DNA of 18,321 bases from Clostridiales bacterium UBA1389 (GCA_002305335.1 DBQR01000015.1:45941-64261), one strand, 5' to 3'; counted from the first letter of the stretch, positions 6,934-15,108 are shown. The notes: generated from the letters alone by a model not told the origin. A program made the numbers and translations.

Positions 6934-8229
6934 ATGCCTTCTATTAAAATACCCGAAAATCTACTGACAGTTATTCAAAAGCTGGCGGAAAAGGGCTTTT
7001 CCGCCTATCTTGTGGGCGGCTGCGTCAGGGATTTTCTGTTGGGAAAAGCCCCCCATGACTGGGATATATGCACCGACGCCCTGCCGGAGGAAGTGATAAG
7101 CTGCTTTCGGGATTATAGCGTTGTCCCCACCGGTATTGCCCACGGCACGGTATGTGTTGTCATAAACGGCGAACAGTATGAAATCACCACCTTCCGCAGG
7201 GAGGAAGGTTATACCGACAGCCGCCGTCCCGACCGGGTGTATTTCGACGCCAACTTAATAAAAGACCTTTCCCGCCGGGATTTTACCATTAATGCAATTG
7301 CTTACTCTCCTAAGGAGGGTATTGTCGATTATTTCGGAGGATTATCCGACCTTAAAGCTAAAACTATAGACTGCGTGGGAAACCCCGACGAAAGGTTCGG
7401 CGAAGACGCTTTAAGGATATTAAGAGCAATCCGCTTTGCGTCGGTACTGGGCTTTGAAATAGGAAAGGACACAAAGGAAAGCATATTAAAAAATGCTTAT
7501 GCTTTGCATAAAATTTCCGCAGAACGGAAAAGGGAGGAGCTTTTTGCCTTTATTTCCGGGGAAAACTGCAAAAAGCTCATGCTTGAATACCGGATTGTTT
7601 TCGAGTCGGTTTTCCCGGAAATTTTAAAAGATGATTATAGTTTTAAGCCAACAATACCGCCGGATGTATGGGAATACACTTCGGCTGTTGTGTCAAACTG
7701 CCCTACCGACAAAATTACCCGCCTTGCGGGACTGCTTAACAATGCAAACTCCTTTTATACCGCCGGTATTGACAAAATTAATACGGCAAGGGAGATAATG
7801 AACGGTCTGAAATTCGACAATAAAACCAAAGCCCGGGTTTTGACGCTTATAGCTTACGGCGACACCTCCGCAAAGGCTGAAATCCCCTGCATTTTAAAGC
7901 TGTTAAACGAAATAGGCAAGGACAGTTTTATAAAGCTTTTGGAACTTAAAAAAGCAATAGCCGAAGCTTCGCTTTACGGCAAAGCCTTTAAGGAAAGCGT
8001 AAATCATATTGAAAAAGTCAAAGCTATTGCAAATGATATTTTCAGCCGAAATCTCTGCTATTCAATAAAACAGCTTGCAATAAACGGCAAAACTCTTATT
8101 GACGAAGGCTTTCCGGAAGGGGAGCAAATCGGCAAAATCCTGAACGACTGCTTAAATCAGATAATATCCGGCAACCTCGATAACACAAAAAATGACATCC
8201 TATTATATGTAAGGATAAAATATAAGTAA
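6934..8229 (+). CDS. cca: CCA-adding tRNA nucleotidyltransferase
   Basis: This 431-aa cytoplasmic enzyme would build or repair the 3'-terminal CCA of tRNAs using CTP and ATP. It is a class II nucleotidyltransferase of the poly(A) polymerase family. Visible motifs are the nucleotide-binding GG..RD..L (28-36), the catalytic metal-binding DWD (42-44), RRDFTIN (114-120), EDALRILRAIRF (157-168) and ISAERKREEL (194-203). The C-terminal half is helical, as expected for the neck, body and tail, and I do not see a clear HD phosphohydrolase motif. Length is normal for the family. Whether it adds all three nucleotides or only part of CCA cannot be told by eye. The ribosome site is weak (AAGG about 15 bases upstream), and the protein begins just before the conserved first helix. 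A terminator follows. Confidence 0.93.
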   Translation: MPSIKIPENLLTVIQKLAEKGFSAYLVGGCVRDFLLGKAPHDWDICTDALPEEVISCFRDYSVVPTGIAHGTVCVVINGEQYEITTFRREEGYTDSRRPDRVYFDANLIKDLSRRDFTINAIAYSPKEGIVDYFGGLSDLKAKTIDCVGNPDERFGEDALRILRAIRFASVLGFEIGKDTKESILKNAYALHKISAERKREELFAFISGENCKKLMLEYRIVFESVFPEILKDDYSFKPTIPPDVWEYTSAVVSNCPTDKITRLAGLLNNANSFYTAGIDKINTAREIMNGLKFDNKTKARVLTLIAYGDTSAKAEIPCILKLLNEIGKDSFIKLLELKKAIAEASLYGKAFKESVNHIEKVKAIANDIFSRNLCYSIKQLAINGKTLIDEGFPEGEQIGKILNDCLNQIISGNLDNTKNDILLYVRIKYK

Positions 8230-8240
8230 AACAAAAGTTC

Positions 8241-8270
8241 AGCCGTGGCACCAACCGCGGCTTTGTTAAT
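8241..8270 (+). terminator. Rho-independent terminator after cca
   Basis: AGCCGTGG and CCGCGGCT form an 8-bp stem (one G-U pair) with a six-base loop (8241-8262), followed by TTTGTTAATT, 11 bases after the cca stop codon. Confidence 0.7.
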
Positions 8271-8307
8271 TGTCTCTTAATCGGCAGACTCCATTTTTGA
8301 TAATCTA

Positions 8308-8336
8308 TTGTAAATATATAAATAATATAGTACAAT
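8308..8336 (+). promoter_or_regulatory. Promoter of the two-component operon
   Basis: TTGTAA (8308-8313) and TACAAT (8331-8336) are separated by 17 bases in an AT-rich stretch, about 65 bases before the response regulator start. Confidence 0.65.
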
Positions 8337-8349
8337 ATTGTAAAATTTT

Positions 8350-8368
8350 GATAACAACTCGATAACAA
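8350..8368 (+). promoter_or_regulatory. Candidate response-regulator binding site (direct repeat)
   Basis: GATAACAA occurs twice with an 11-base period (8350-8357 and 8361-8368). OmpR/PhoB regulators bind tandem direct repeats spaced by about one helical turn, so this may be an autoregulatory site. It lies downstream of the predicted -10 box, which would favour repression. This is pattern-based inference only. Confidence 0.35.
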
Positions 8369-8402
8369 TTTAATTACATAATGGAAAAAAGGGGTGAGGA
8401 CA

Positions 8403-9050
8403 TTGGCTAAAATACTCATCGTGGAAGACGAAATCCCCATTAACAATCTGATTAAGAAAAATCTGTGTCTTGTCGGCCATGAATGCAGTCAGGTTTATAC
8501 CGGAGAAAAAGCGGTTGACGCCACGCTGGCGGAACACTTTGACCTTGTTATCCTTGACATTATGCTCCCGGGTTCATCCGGCTTTGAAATAATATCCCAG
8601 ATACATAAAACGCCGGTTATATTCGTTACTGCAAAAGACGGTATTGCCGACAAGCTGAAGGGGTTAAAGTTGGGTGCCGACGATTATATCGTAAAACCCT
8701 TTGATATTCTTGAACTTGTGGCACGGGTGGAAGCGGTACTACGCCGGACCAAGGGGACAAACCACTCCTTTGCCTTCGACGACATTAACGTGGACTTTGA
8801 CGGCAGGCGGGTGTTAAAGAACGGCAGGGAGATTTTTCTGAAACCCAAGGAATTTTCCCTCCTTGAAACCCTTATCACCAACCGGAATCTTGCCTTGTCA
8901 AGGGATAAGCTGATTGTCCTTGTCTGGGGGTTTGACTTTGAGGGGGATACCCGTACGGTGGACGTGCACATTCAGAAGCTTAGACAGAAGCTGGGTCTGG
9001 CAAACCGGCTTAAAACCGTCTATAAGACCGGGTACAGGCTTGAAATATGA
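8403..9050 (+). CDS. OmpR/PhoB-family response regulator
   Basis: This is a two-domain transcription factor. The N-terminal receiver domain has the acidic pair E8/D9, phosphoacceptor D52 in LVILDIMLPG, T76 in FVTAKD and K98 in IVKPF. The C-terminal winged-helix DNA-binding domain (about 125-215) carries LKPKEFSLLETL and RTVDVHIQKLRQKLG and ends in KTVYKTGYRLEI, all typical of the OmpR/PhoB family. I chose the TTG at 8403 (MAKILIVEDE) because AGGGGTGAGG lies just upstream at proper spacing. A GTG three codons earlier (8394) is inside that ribosome site. The last four bases overlap the start of the histidine kinase gene, its expected partner. The regulated genes are not evident; the next operon has its own MarR regulator and is cut off by a strong terminator. 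Confidence 0.93.
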   Translation: MAKILIVEDEIPINNLIKKNLCLVGHECSQVYTGEKAVDATLAEHFDLVILDIMLPGSSGFEIISQIHKTPVIFVTAKDGIADKLKGLKLGADDYIVKPFDILELVARVEAVLRRTKGTNHSFAFDDINVDFDGRRVLKNGREIFLKPKEFSLLETLITNRNLALSRDKLIVLVWGFDFEGDTRTVDVHIQKLRQKLGLANRLKTVYKTGYRLEI

Positions 9051-10401
9051 AAATGCGGTTCTGGCGGAAAATCTACATATTTACTTTGGTTTTATTTCTG
9101 TTCTGTCTGAATGCGGGCATATTAATCCCCGCATATTACACTTACAACAAAAGTGTGAAGGCGGAGGAGGATTCCTGCAGGGCGGAGCAGTCTTACATTG
9201 GGGAAAACTTCGAACGGGATTACAACGACATACAGTCAGAAGGAAAGGGCGAAAGCCCGTTTCTGCTTATGAAGCACTACGGCGAAAATCAGCATAATAC
9301 CTTGCTGGCATTTATTGAAGACGGCAGTGTCGTTTTTTCCTCGTTCCCGGAATATTTTGAATTCCCGGCGGTAAATAAACCGGTTCACAAAAAGCTGAAC
9401 GGTATCCGGTATATTATAATCACCGGAAAGGTATGTGAAGGGAAATATACCCTCATTTACGGTAAAAGCGTGGAATCCCTTGACGAGGATTTCAAAACAT
9501 TTATTTTAACATATTCGGCAACCGCCGCCGGCATATCGGTGTTTCTTGCCCTTTGCCTGTTTTTCATACTGAAAAAGCTGTCGGTACCCCTTGAAAAACT
9601 CCGTATTGCCACCGAAAAAATATCGGAAGGGGATACAAGCGTTACGGCGGACGAATCGGGGAACGACGAATTATCCCTATTGGCGAAAAGCTTTAATTCA
9701 ATGGTACATAAAATAAACGAACAGATGAAGGACCTTGAAACCACGGCGAAGCAGAAGCAGTCGCTGGTGGATAACATGGCCCATGAACTCCGCACCCCCC
9801 TTACCGCCATCCGGGGATATGCCGAATATCTTGAAAAAGCGGCGATAAGCGAAGAAGAAAGAATCGATTCGGCAAAATATATTGTTTCCGAAGCGAAACG
9901 CTTACAGAAAGTTTCGGAAATCCTGCTGGACATTGCTTATATCAAAAATATCGGCAACATTGAAAAATACCAGGTGGATTTGGTTATGCTTTTAAACAAA
10001 GTGGCATCGGAGCTTAAGCAGAAGGCGGATAATCAGGGGGTCGAAATACGCTGCGAACTGGATAAATCGGCGGTAACGGGGGACGAAATCCTCCTTAATA
10101 TGCTGTTTTACAACCTGACCGAAAACGCTATAAAGGCCTGCGACAAAGGGGGAAGGGTTACGCTTAAATGCCGGGGGCTCAACGCCATGGTTATCGACAA
10201 CGGAAAAGGCATACCGCAAACAGAGCTTGACAACATCATGGAACCCTTTTACCGGGTTGACAGGTCCCGTTCGAGACCGGAGGGGGGGTGGGGCTGGGTC
10301 TTCCCCTCTGCAGACAGATTGCCATTATCCTTGACGCGGAAATACGTTTTGAATCGGAAATCGGCAGGGGAACCACGGTTTTTGTAGATTTTACAAGTTG
10401 A
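9047..10401 (+). CDS. Sensor histidine kinase, frameshifted near the C terminus
   Basis: This membrane sensor kinase pairs with the adjacent response regulator. It has a first membrane helix (about 7-30), an extracytoplasmic sensor region (31-148), a second helix (about 152-175), HAMP (about 176-228), HisKA with H247 in MAHELRTPL, and an ATPase domain with N360 (NLTENA) and DNGKGIP (384-390). After FYRVDRSRSRPEGG the reading frame goes wrong: the given frame ends at 10387 with an unrelated tail. One extra G in the seven-G run at 10282-10288 restores GVGLGLPLCRQIAIILDAEI, the expected G2 box and end of the domain, with a stop at 10399-10401. As written, the kinase would lack the G2 box and be inactive. 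The cause could be sequencing or assembly error, a true mutation, or slippage. Confidence 0.85.
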
Positions 10402-10553
10402 TTACATTTTGAAAATAAGTCCTTTATACGGATTATGTATTATAATGTATAAGGGTAACAAATATGTTTGCCCGGCGGCATCTCTCCCCCGAAACAATCG
10501 GGTATTTACTTGTATTTAACAACATGTGCATTCATAGACAGTCAGATGATAAG
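10402..10553. other. Non-coding stretch after the histidine kinase
   Basis: I see no supportable gene here. A 9-bp inverted repeat (CCTTTATAC 10421-10429 with GTATAAGGG 10447-10455, one G-U pair) surrounds a TATAAT-like sequence at 10441-10446 that lacks a good -35 box. Short open frames that start here run through the downstream terminator hairpin and have no convincing ribosome site. Confidence 0.4.
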
Positions 10554-10598
10554 CTCCGGGCTCCGGTTCGCTATATGCGGTCGGAGCCCGGGGTTTTT
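10554..10598 (+). terminator. Strong Rho-independent terminator after the two-component genes
   Basis: CTCCGGGCTCCG pairs with CGGAGCCCGGGG over 12 bp (one T-G pair) around a 16-base loop and is followed directly by TTTTT and a further T-rich stretch. It separates the two-component genes from the MarR-exporter operon. Confidence 0.85.
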
Positions 10599-10650
10599 AT
10601 ATGGTTTTTTATCTCGCATTTACTTACTGAAAATATTTACAAACCTCCCC

Positions 10651-10679
10651 TTGACAAGATAGACTTAAGATGATATATT
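10651..10679 (+). promoter_or_regulatory. Promoter of the MarR-ABC exporter operon
   Basis: A perfect -35 box TTGACA (10651-10656), a 17-base spacer and a -10 box TATATT (10674-10679) form a strong housekeeping promoter 58 bases before the MarR start codon. Confidence 0.85.
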
Positions 10680-10686
10680 ATGAAAA

Positions 10687-10703
10687 TGTTTAGCTAATTA
10701 ACA
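10687..10703 (+). promoter_or_regulatory. Candidate MarR operator
   Basis: TGTTTA and TTAACA form an imperfect inverted repeat with a five-base centre (10687-10703), containing the perfect 8-base palindrome TTAGCTAA (10690-10697). A second palindrome, GTTAAC, lies at 10704-10709. The site covers the predicted transcription start just past the -10 box, where a MarR dimer would block initiation. Binding is inferred, not shown. Confidence 0.4.
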
Positions 10704-10736
10704 GTTAACAGGGTAACGATTGAAGGAGGGAGATAA

Positions 10737-11201
10737 ATGGACCTCAGTCCGGACGCCAACAAGCAGGTGATAATACAGCTTATCGGTTTTGCCGTCAAGC
10801 ACCGGCGGGTGATGATGAAATATTTGGAGGAAACCGGGGTTTACCAGTCCCAGCACCGGCTGCTAATGGAAATTTCAAAGAACCCCAATGTGTCCCAGAA
10901 AAGCATATCAAATCTTTTGGACATTTCCGCCGCAACGGTGGCGGTGTCACTGAAAAAGCTGGAAAGCGGCGGGTATATAAACCGAAAAATAAGCGAAACC
11001 GACAACCGGCTTAACCAGATAACCCTGACCGAAAAGGGAAACGATGTTGTAAAGCAGTCAAGAGAAATATTCAAAACCGTTGACCAGAGGGTTTTGGAGG
11101 GCTTTTCGGACAGGGATAAGGAAACCCTGGCTAAGCTTCTTTCAAAGCTGGATGGCAATTTGGATAATCTGGAAGCCGAAATAAAACAAAAAGCAAATTA
11201 A
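10737..11201 (+). CDS. MarR-family transcriptional regulator
   Basis: This 154-aa winged-helix regulator is of usual MarR length. A helix-turn-helix lies around residues 48-78 (NVSQKSISNLLDISAATVAV, then LKKLESGGYI), followed by the wing RKISETDNRLNQITLTEKG, which holds the conserved DxR-type sequence. Helices at both ends would form the dimer interface. The start is well supported by AAGGAGGG before the ATG. It is the first gene of an operon with two ABC exporter genes and ends 11 bases before the first. It probably represses this operon and is released by an exported or toxic ligand, since a palindromic candidate operator sits at the promoter. The ligand is unknown. Confidence 0.92.
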   Translation: MDLSPDANKQVIIQLIGFAVKHRRVMMKYLEETGVYQSQHRLLMEISKNPNVSQKSISNLLDISAATVAVSLKKLESGGYINRKISETDNRLNQITLTEKGNDVVKQSREIFKTVDQRVLEGFSDRDKETLAKLLSKLDGNLDNLEAEIKQKAN

Positions 11202-11212
11202 GAAGGAAAAGT

Positions 11213-12949
11213 ATGAAACGGTATTTCAAATATGTAAAACCCTATCTCCCCGCTTTTATATTAGGGCCTATTTTAATGATTGTGGAGGTTATCGGGGAGG
11301 TAACCATACCCCTGCTGCTGGGAAAAATCATCGACGAAGGGGTAACCAACGGCAGAGGGAGCGCCTATATCATCACCATGGGAGTCGGTATGATACTCAC
11401 CGCCCTTCTTATGATGGCGGGGGGGGTGGGTGGCGCTTATTTTGCCATTAAAGCCTCCACCGGCTTTGCCAACGATTTAAGGAAGGATCTGTTCAGATAT
11501 ATACAAAAGTTTTCCTTCAATAATATCGACAGCTATTCCCCCGGTTCCCTGGTGGTAAGGCTGACCAACGATATCACCCAGATTCAAAATATAATTCAGA
11601 TGATGATGCGGATGGCTCTCCGGGCGCCGGGAATGCTTATCGGGGCATTGATTATGGCCTTTACCCTGAATGCCAAGCTTGCCCTGACCATACTCTGCGT
11701 CATACCCCTGCTTTCCGCGGCGATTTATTTTATACTCAAAACCGCCTTCCCCCGCTTTTCGGAAATGCAGAAACGGCTGGACTCCCTTAACACCATAACC
11801 AGGGAGAACCTGACGAATATCAGGGTTGTAAAATCCTTTGTGAGGGAAAATTACGAAGAAGAGAAATTCGAGGACGCTTCCGTTAAATTGAAAGACACCA
11901 CCCTTGGCGCCATGAAAATCGTTATATTCGCCATGCCGGTCATGATGCTTGCCATGAACTTTACCACCATTGCGGTTGTATGGTTCGGCGGAAAGCAGAT
12001 TATCGCAGGGACCATGACCCCCGGGGTGCTGACTGCCTTCGTAAACTATGTTGTTCAGATTCTCATGTCCCTTATTATGGTGTCCATGATAGTTATAAAC
12101 TCCTCCCGTTCCTTGGCTTCCGCAAAGCGGATAAACGAAATTTTCAATACAAACATCGACCTTACCGACGATAACGCCGGTAAAAAGGATTTTACCGTTA
12201 AGCAGGGACAGATTGAGTTTAAAAATGTTTATTTCAAGTACTATAAAAACAATGAAAAATGGGTGCTGGAAAATATTAACCTTGTAATAAACCCCGGGGA
12301 AACGGTGGGAATAATCGGCTCCACCGGCTGCGGCAAGTCAAGCCTTGTCCAGCTTATCCCCCGACTGTACGATACGGACAAGGGAGAAGTACTGGTGGAC
12401 GGGGTTAACGTTAAGGATTACTCCCTGGAAAACCTCCGCAACGGGGTGGGGATTGTCTTACAGAAAAACGTGCTGTTTTCGGGAACCATTAAGGAAAACC
12501 TTATGTGGGGGGACGAGAACGCCGCCGACGGGGAAATATATGCCTATTCGGAAATCGCCCAGGCTCACGGGTTTATATCATCCTTCCCAGAAGGCTACAA
12601 CACAGAACTGGGGCAGGGGGGAGTAAACGTGTCCGGCGGGCAGAAGCAAAGGCTGTGTATCGCCAGAACCCTCCTTAAAAAGCCGAAAATCCTTATTTTC
12701 GACGATTCCACCAGCGCGGTGGACACCGCCACCGAATCGAAAATAAGGGAAAACCTCAGGCAAAAGGGGGACGGAGCCACCCGAATTATTATTGCCCAGA
12801 GGATTTCGTCGGTTATCGATGCGGATAAAATCATAGTCCTTGACGACGGGAAAATCGTGGGAGCCGGCCATCACAGCGATCTTATGGAAAGCTGCAGCGC
12901 TTATTCGGAAATCTATTATTCTCAAATTGACAAAGGAAAGACGGCATAA
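11213..12949 (+). CDS. ABC exporter half-transporter with degenerate ATPase site (TM287-like)
   Basis: This 578-aa protein joins a six-helix type IV (type I exporter) membrane domain (about 1-310) to one ABC ATPase domain (about 335-575). Walker A is GSTGCGKSS (369-377), the Q-loop residue is Q417 and the signature is the canonical VSGGQ (473-477). Walker B is ILIFDD, with Asp498 where the catalytic Glu normally stands, and the switch histidine is replaced by Gln529 in IIIAQR. These changes mark it as the degenerate-site subunit of a heterodimeric exporter such as TM287 of TM287/288 or its LmrCD/BmrCD relatives. Its intact signature would complete the consensus site of the partner encoded next. 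Substrate is unknown: drugs, peptides or lipids are all possible. It is co-transcribed with marR and overlaps the partner gene by one base. Confidence 0.93.
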   Translation: MKRYFKYVKPYLPAFILGPILMIVEVIGEVTIPLLLGKIIDEGVTNGRGSAYIITMGVGMILTALLMMAGGVGGAYFAIKASTGFANDLRKDLFRYIQKFSFNNIDSYSPGSLVVRLTNDITQIQNIIQMMMRMALRAPGMLIGALIMAFTLNAKLALTILCVIPLLSAAIYFILKTAFPRFSEMQKRLDSLNTITRENLTNIRVVKSFVRENYEEEKFEDASVKLKDTTLGAMKIVIFAMPVMMLAMNFTTIAVVWFGGKQIIAGTMTPGVLTAFVNYVVQILMSLIMVSMIVINSSRSLASAKRINEIFNTNIDLTDDNAGKKDFTVKQGQIEFKNVYFKYYKNNEKWVLENINLVINPGETVGIIGSTGCGKSSLVQLIPRLYDTDKGEVLVDGVNVKDYSLENLRNGVGIVLQKNVLFSGTIKENLMWGDENAADGEIYAYSEIAQAHGFISSFPEGYNTELGQGGVNVSGGQKQRLCIARTLLKKPKILIFDDSTSAVDTATESKIRENLRQKGDGATRIIIAQRISSVIDADKIIVLDDGKIVGAGHHSDLMESCSAYSEIYYSQIDKGKTA

Positions 12950-14865
12950 TGGGAAGCATAACCGAAGAAAGAAAAGAAACATTGTTAAAAAGATACGGCG
13001 GGAGCAAAAACGGCACTCCTTCCGGCATGGGAAGACGCGGGGGCTTCGGGGGTCCTCCCCGGGGGGGAATGGCCTTCGGCAAGCCCAAAAACGCTGTGTC
13101 AACCATAAGCAAGCTGCTTGAATATATCGGCAAAGACAAAGCCAAAATCATTTTTAGTCTGGTCTGCGTGATTATCAGCTCGGTTGCCAGCCTTGCCGGC
13201 AGCTACCTTCTCCGTCCCATTATAAACGGCTTGATTAAAGAGGAATTTACCGGTACCCAGAAGCTTAACAACCTGATTACGGGGCTTCTGATAATGGCGG
13301 CGGTGTATTTGGCGGGGGTGGCATGTTCCTACCTCCAGCAGAGGATAATGATAGGCGTTTCCCAGAGTGTGCTTTTAAAGGTGCGGGGGGATCTGTTCAC
13401 CAAGGCCCAGAAACTCCCCCTAAAGTACCACGACACCCATACCCACGGGGATATTATGAGCCGTTTCACCAACGACCTTGACGCGGTGGGGGAAATGCTT
13501 AACAACACCATGCAGCAGATCGTGTCAGGGGCCTTTACCCTTATCGGCACCGTTGTGCTTATGTTCGTAATTAACTGGATGCTTGCATGTGTTATGATCG
13601 TGATAGTGCCTCTCCTTGTCTTTGCGGGAAGGTTTATCGGGCAAAAAAGCCGTAAATACTTTACGACTCAGCAGCAGTCCCTTGGAGCGGTAAACGGTTA
13701 TATAGAGGAAACCATTAGCGGTCAGAAGGTTATTAAGGTGTTTAACCACGAGGAAACGGCAGCGGAGGAATTTGCCTTTTTAAGCGACGAATTAAGGCAG
13801 AAGCAGATGAAAGCCCAGTTTTTCGGGGGTATCATGGGCCCGGTGCTCGGTAATTTGGGACAGGTCAGCTATGCCGTTTCCGCCACGGTGGGGGGAATCC
13901 TCTGCCTTACCGCAAACTTCGACATCGGCGGTCTTACGGCTTTCACCAACTATTCCCGGCATTTTTCAAGACCGATAAGCGAACTGTCGTTGCAGATGAA
14001 CATCATCTATGCCGCTTTGGCGGGAGCCGAAAGGGTGTTTGAGGTTATGGAGGAATCCCCGGAAAAGGCGGATGAGGAAAACGGGGTGGAAATCTGTTCC
14101 GGGGACTGCAGGACCGAAAAGGGTCATATTATAAAGGGCGAAGTGGTGCTGAAGGATGTTTCCTTCGGCTATGTTCCCGGCAAGACGGTGCTCAAACATA
14201 TCAATGTCACCGCCGGACCGGGGGAGAAAATCGCCTTTGTGGGCTCCACCGGTGCCGGAAAAACCACCATAACCAACCTTATAAACCGGTTTTACGAGAT
14301 TGACGAAGGGGAAATCCTTATCGACGGCATAAACATTAAAAATATTAAAAAGGATTCCCTTAGGGGAAATATCGCCATGGTGCTTCAGGACACCCATTTG
14401 TTTTCGGGCACCGTCAGGGAAAACATACGGTACGGACGACCCGACGCCACCGACGACGAGGTAGAACTTGCCGCAAAGGTGGCATACGCCCAATCCTTTA
14501 TCGAAAGACTGCCGGAAGGCTATGATACCCTGCTTGACGGGGACGGTGCTAACCTGAGCCAGGGGGAACGGCAGCTGTTGAATATCGCTCGGGCGGCAAT
14601 ATCCAAAGCCCCCATTCTGATTCTTGACGAAGCCACCAGTTCGGTGGACACCAGGACCGAGAAATTCATTGAAAAGGGTATGGACCGACTTATGAAAAAC
14701 CGTACCACCTTTGTCATCGCCCACCGGCTTTCCACCGTAAGGAACGCCGACAGAATCGTGGTGCTGGAACAGGGGGAAATCATAGAGGAGGGTACCCATC
14801 AGCAGCTCCTTGATAAAAAGGGAAGATATTATCAGCTTTATACCGGCCTTGCCGAGCTGGACTGA
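12949..14865 (+). CDS. ABC exporter half-transporter with consensus ATPase site (TM288-like)
   Basis: This 638-aa protein has a glycine/arginine-rich N-terminal extension (about 18-45, with GMGRRGGFGGPPRGG), an exporter membrane domain (about 55-365) and an ABC ATPase domain (about 395-635). Walker A is GSTGAGKTT (432-440), the Q-loop residue is Q480, Walker B is ILILDE with catalytic Glu561, and the switch histidine is H592. The signature reads LSQGE (536-540) rather than LSGGQ. It therefore holds the working Walker motifs while giving the weaker signature to its partner's degenerate site, exactly complementary to the preceding gene. The ATG overlaps the upstream stop (TAATG) with AAAGGAAAG before it, so translation is coupled at about one to one. 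The role of the glycine-rich extension is not known to me. Confidence 0.93.
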   Translation: MGSITEERKETLLKRYGGSKNGTPSGMGRRGGFGGPPRGGMAFGKPKNAVSTISKLLEYIGKDKAKIIFSLVCVIISSVASLAGSYLLRPIINGLIKEEFTGTQKLNNLITGLLIMAAVYLAGVACSYLQQRIMIGVSQSVLLKVRGDLFTKAQKLPLKYHDTHTHGDIMSRFTNDLDAVGEMLNNTMQQIVSGAFTLIGTVVLMFVINWMLACVMIVIVPLLVFAGRFIGQKSRKYFTTQQQSLGAVNGYIEETISGQKVIKVFNHEETAAEEFAFLSDELRQKQMKAQFFGGIMGPVLGNLGQVSYAVSATVGGILCLTANFDIGGLTAFTNYSRHFSRPISELSLQMNIIYAALAGAERVFEVMEESPEKADEENGVEICSGDCRTEKGHIIKGEVVLKDVSFGYVPGKTVLKHINVTAGPGEKIAFVGSTGAGKTTITNLINRFYEIDEGEILIDGINIKNIKKDSLRGNIAMVLQDTHLFSGTVRENIRYGRPDATDDEVELAAKVAYAQSFIERLPEGYDTLLDGDGANLSQGERQLLNIARAAISKAPILILDEATSSVDTRTEKFIEKGMDRLMKNRTTFVIAHRLSTVRNADRIVVLEQGEIIEEGTHQQLLDKKGRYYQLYTGLAELD

Positions 14866-14878
14866 CAGGAGGGTATAT

Positions 14879-14908
14879 ATGGTCTGGGTAAACGTTTCGG
14901 GTAAGTAA
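14879..14908 (+). CDS. Possible nine-residue micro-ORF
   Basis: Thirteen bases after the exporter stop codon there is a nine-codon open frame (MVWVNVSGK, then TAA) preceded by AGGAGGG at 14867-14873 with a five-base spacer, one of the best ribosome sites in the window. It lies before the operon terminator, so it would be in the exporter mRNA. It could be a tiny peptide, the remnant of a lost gene, or chance. No homologue is known to me. Confidence 0.25.
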   Translation: MVWVNVSGK

Positions 14909-14932
14909 TAACACGGCATACGGATAGGATAC

Positions 14933-14959
14933 AAAATGCGCCTTTTCGGGTGCATTTTT
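14933..14959 (+). terminator. Rho-independent terminator of the exporter operon
   Basis: AAAATGCGCC and GGGTGCATTTT form a stem of about 10 bp (one G-U pair) around a TTTTC loop, ending in a T run (14955-14959), 68 bases past the second ABC gene. Confidence 0.75.
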
Positions 14960-15108
14960 GCTTTATAGATAAAATTCTAATAATTTAGTTCCTTTATAAA
15001 TTTCGATATTAAAATAGAATATTCATTTTAAAAATCACTTAAAATCGGCTTATTAAGAAAAAAGATAAAACCTGCGTAATAAAAAATACAAAATTTAGCC
15101 GGACTGTA
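14960..15108. other. AT-rich intergenic stretch with a palindrome
   Basis: No gene is seen in this very AT-rich stretch. It contains TTAAAAT and ATTTTAA flanking GAATATTC (15009-15031), a near-perfect 23-base palindrome with one unpaired A, lying about 80 bases before the next promoter. It could be a regulator site or just chance in AT-rich DNA. Confidence 0.3.

Noticed and set aside
8394..8402. GTG at 8394 as start of the response regulator
   Set aside because: It falls within the purine-rich ribosome site that best serves the TTG at 8403, which gives the family-typical MAKILIVEDE beginning.
8096..8446. Minus-strand open frame spanning the cca end and the two-component promoter
   Set aside because: It covers a terminator, a promoter and parts of two real genes and shows no domain.
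10464..10673. 69-codon and 64-codon plus-strand frames before marR
   Set aside because: Both run through the strong terminator hairpin at 10554-10598, lack a good ribosome site and resemble no protein I know.
8403..14865. Two-component system controlling the downstream ABC exporter as in bacitracin-type modules
   Set aside because: A strong terminator, a separate consensus promoter and a dedicated MarR gene separate the two units, and the exporter is a heterodimeric multidrug type rather than a BceAB type.
13966..14955. 329-codon minus-strand open frame across the second ABC exporter gene
   Set aside because: It is antisense to the ABC domain with all its catalytic motifs, and it starts inside the terminator region without a ribosome site.
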